A DNA stretch of 15,347 bases, from NCBI GenBank assembly GCA_035264445.1, contig DATFQE010000277.1:1-15347 (forward strand), in the 5' to 3' direction. The position numbers and the translations under genes were made by a program. This DNA is from DATFQE01 sp035264445 (GTDB lineage: Bacteria > Actinomycetota > Thermoleophilia > Gaiellales > Gaiellaceae). Each line of letters opens with the position of its first letter. The stretch's first letter is position 1. The notes under the pieces were generated by a model. The model worked only from the letters and a program-made list of their open reading frames with translations. It had not been told where the DNA came from and ran no database searches. Positions 13,598 through 15,347 of this stretch are shown in pieces.

Positions 13598-14653
13598 ATG
13601 CCGCAGACCCTGCTGCGCACGCCGGTCTACGACCGCCACGTCGAGGCGGGCGCACGCCTCGTTCCGTTCGCCGGCTGGGAGATGCCCGTCCAGTACGAGG
13701 GCGTAATTCCGGAGCACCGGGCGGTGCGCGAGGACAGCGGTGTGTTCGACGTCTCGCACATGGGGGAGATCGAGGTCGAGGGCCCGCGTGCCCACGAGCT
13801 GCTCCAGGGTCTGCTCTCGAACGACCTCGATCGCGTCGAGCCCGGCGGCGCGCAGTACACGCTGCTGACGAACGAGCGCGGCGGGATCGTCGACGACCTG
13901 ATCGTGTACCGGCTCGACCCGCATCGCTACCTCCTCGTCGTGAACGCCTCGAACCGGGAGGCCGACTTCGAGTGGCTCCGTGAGCGCGAGATCCGCGGCT
14001 CGGACGTGCGGGACGTCTCGGACGACTACGCGCTCCTCGCGGTGCAGGGGCCGCGCGCGATCGAGCGACTCGGCGTGTCGGACGCGCCCGCGTTCACCTG
14101 GCAAGAAGGCGAGCTCGACGGCGTCGAGGTAATGGTCAACTACACCGGCTACACCGGCGAGCGCGGCGTCGAGCTGATGGCGATGGCCGAGGACGGCGCC
14201 GAACTCTGGGACCGCGTCGTCGCCCGCGGCGCGGTGCCCTGCGGCCTGGGTGCGCGCGACACGCTCCGGCTGGAGGCGTGTTTTCCGCTGCACGGCAACG
14301 ACATCACGCCCGAGACGGACCCGATCTCGGCCGGCCTCGGCTGGACCTGCGCGCTCGACAAGGAGTTCACGGGCGTCGCGGAGCTGCGGGCGATCAAGGA
14401 GCGCGGCTCGGAGCGCCGGCTCGCGCCGTTCGTCATGGACGAGAAGGCGATCCCGCGACAGGGGATGCCGATCGTCGAGGGAGGCGAAGTGACCTCGGGG
14501 ACCCACTCGCCGATGCTGGGAATCGGGATCGGGATGGGCTATGTCTCGACCGAGCGCTCGCAGCCCGGCTCCGAGCTCTCGATCGACGTGCGCGGCACCC
14601 CGCGACGCGGCCACGTGGTCAGCAAGCCCATCTACAAGCGAGAGGAGGCCTGA
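13598..14653 (+). CDS. gcvT: Aminomethyltransferase, glycine cleavage system T protein
   Basis: A 351-residue tetrahydrofolate-dependent enzyme. It releases ammonia from the aminomethyl group carried on the H protein lipoyl arm and makes 5,10-methylene-tetrahydrofolate. Motifs in order are FAGWEMPVQY (24-33), GVFDVSHMGEIEVEGP (48-63), GGIVDDLIVY (95-104, containing the conserved Asp near 99-100), GYTGERGVE (184-192) and GLGARDTLRLEA (216-227). HGND follows at 232-235. The C-terminal beta-barrel ends GHVVSKPIYKREEA (338-351). Length is close to the family norm (about 360). It begins 22 bases after ftsZ and is followed by gcvH after four bases. The related folate-binding YgfZ and dimethylglycine enzymes share the fold, but the gcvH-gcvPA neighbours settle the call. 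Confidence 0.95.
   Translation: MPQTLLRTPVYDRHVEAGARLVPFAGWEMPVQYEGVIPEHRAVREDSGVFDVSHMGEIEVEGPRAHELLQGLLSNDLDRVEPGGAQYTLLTNERGGIVDDLIVYRLDPHRYLLVVNASNREADFEWLREREIRGSDVRDVSDDYALLAVQGPRAIERLGVSDAPAFTWQEGELDGVEVMVNYTGYTGERGVELMAMAEDGAELWDRVVARGAVPCGLGARDTLRLEACFPLHGNDITPETDPISAGLGWTCALDKEFTGVAELRAIKERGSERRLAPFVMDEKAIPRQGMPIVEGGEVTSGTHSPMLGIGIGMGYVSTERSQPGSELSIDVRGTPRRGHVVSKPIYKREEA
14643..14648 (+). promoter_or_regulatory. Strong ribosome binding site of gcvH
   Basis: AGGAGG lies nine bases before the GTG at 14658, in the last codons of gcvT. It fixes the gcvH start in a frame that is open further upstream. Confidence 0.7.
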
Positions 14654-14657
14654 CCGA

Positions 14658-15053
14658 GTGGCAGCGGCGGAGAGCTACCCCGACGAGCTGCGGTACCACG
14701 AGCAGCACGACTGGGCCCGGATCGAGGACGGCGAGGCGACGCTCGGAATCACCTGGTTCGCGCAGGACGCGCTCGGCGAGCTCGTCCACTTCGAGGCGCC
14801 CGAGGACGGTGCGACCGTGACGAAGGACCAGAGCTACGGCGAGGTCGAGTCCGTCAAGGCGGTCTCGGACGTGATCGCTCCGCTTTCCGGCGAGATCGTC
14901 GCCGTCAACGCCAAGGTCGTCGACGAGCCCGAGACGGTCAACGAGGAGCCGTACGGCGAGGGCTGGCTGATCAGGATCCGCCTGAGCGACCCGTCCGAGG
15001 TCGAGGCCTTGCTCGACGTGGACGCGTATCGCGCGTTCCTTGCGGAGCAGTAG
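14658..15053 (+). CDS. gcvH: Glycine cleavage system H protein (lipoyl carrier)
   Basis: A 131-residue lipoyl-domain protein that shuttles the aminomethyl intermediate from the P to the T protein and is reoxidised by the L protein. Conserved features are LRYHEQHDWARIEDG (11-25, of the type YTxEHEWv), LGITWFAQDALGELV (29-43) and the lipoylation motif GEVESVKAVSDV (61-72). K67 is the expected lipoyl-lysine. NEEPYGEGWLIRI (95-107) closes the domain. Length is normal. The GTG start follows AGGAGG. It lies between gcvT and gcvPA with four and ten intergenic bases, so the three are surely one transcription unit. Confidence 0.96.
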   Translation: MAAAESYPDELRYHEQHDWARIEDGEATLGITWFAQDALGELVHFEAPEDGATVTKDQSYGEVESVKAVSDVIAPLSGEIVAVNAKVVDEPETVNEEPYGEGWLIRIRLSDPSEVEALLDVDAYRAFLAEQ

Positions 15054-15063
15054 GCGGGCGCGC

Positions 15064-15347
15064 GTGGGGTACCTCTCGCTCACGGAAGCCGATCGCGAGG
15101 CGATGCTGGCCGCGATCGGTGTCGCCTCGGTCGACGAGCTCTTCCAGGACATCCCCGAAGGCGTCCGCTTCCAGGGCCGGCTCGCCCTCGAGCCACCGCT
15201 CTCCGAGCAGGAGCTGGTCTCGCACCTGACCGACCTGGCGGAGCGGAACGTCCCGGCCGGTGAGGAGCTGTCGTTTCTCGGCGCGGGGATCTACGACCAC
15301 TACGTTCCCGCGGTCGTCGACTCCGTCCTCGCGCAGGGGCAGCTGCT
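15064..15347 (+). CDS. gcvPA: Glycine dehydrogenase (decarboxylating) subunit 1, N-terminal part (partial)
   Basis: The frame opens with GTG at 15064 and runs off the window end, showing 94 codons. It starts VGYLSLTEADREAMLAAIGV, then has VDELFQDIPEGVRF and LSEQELVSHLTDLAERN. It ends with FLGAGIYDHYVPAVVDSVL, the highly conserved start of the P-protein subunit 1 (GcvPA), which has FLGxGxYDHYxPxVVD. The P protein decarboxylates glycine with pyridoxal phosphate and passes the aminomethyl group to GcvH. The short N-terminal lead before FLGAG fits the split two-subunit P protein rather than the long fused GcvP. gcvPB would then be expected just downstream, which cannot be seen. Confidence 0.9.
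   Translation, partial: MGYLSLTEADREAMLAAIGVASVDELFQDIPEGVRFQGRLALEPPLSEQELVSHLTDLAERNVPAGEELSFLGAGIYDHYVPAVVDSVLAQGQL

Overview
This window is a GC-rich, densely packed stretch in which every gene lies on the + strand. It is most of a dcw (division and cell wall) cluster followed by the start of a glycine-cleavage operon. The order is rsmH (3' end only), ftsL-like, ftsI, murE, murF, mraY, murD, ftsW, murG, murC, murB, ftsQ, ftsZ, gcvT, gcvH, gcvPA (5' end only). Three things suggest a deep-branching, DAP-type member of Actinomycetota, perhaps class Thermoleophilia: the FtsZ GEGGGTGTG signature followed by TRPFSFEGRRR, the gene order without ftsA, and the frequent GTG/TTG starts and stop/start overlaps. 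The class-level placement is inference from memory of such sequences, not a search result.

Region 1-2203 holds the end of the 16S rRNA methyltransferase RsmH, a small FtsL-type septum protein and the septal transpeptidase. Region 2216-11541 encodes the peptidoglycan precursor pathway: MurC, MurD, MurE and MurF ligases, MurB reductase, the membrane enzymes MraY and MurG that make lipid I and lipid II, and FtsW, which polymerises lipid II with FtsI. Region 11564-13575 holds the divisome genes ftsQ and ftsZ. Region 13598-15347 starts the glycine cleavage system (T, H and P subunit 1).

Most junctions overlap by 1-4 bases (ATGA, GTGA or TAGTG), pointing to one translationally coupled operon. Two non-coding gaps stand out. 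The first is the 169-base murF-mraY gap, which can fold into a 14-base-pair imperfect stem-loop and two further hairpins. The second is the 104-base ftsQ-ftsZ gap, which has a good TTGACA-17-TACCCT promoter. Across that gap, an 11-base inverted repeat joins the end of ftsQ to the ftsZ start codon. ftsW runs 158 bases into murG, so its last ~52 codons are overprinted. MurC and MurD are both shortened in the middle domain.

I see no mobile elements, CRISPR arrays, tRNA or rRNA genes, and no obviously new multi-gene system. The unusual signals are regulatory or architectural and sit within a conserved housekeeping locus.
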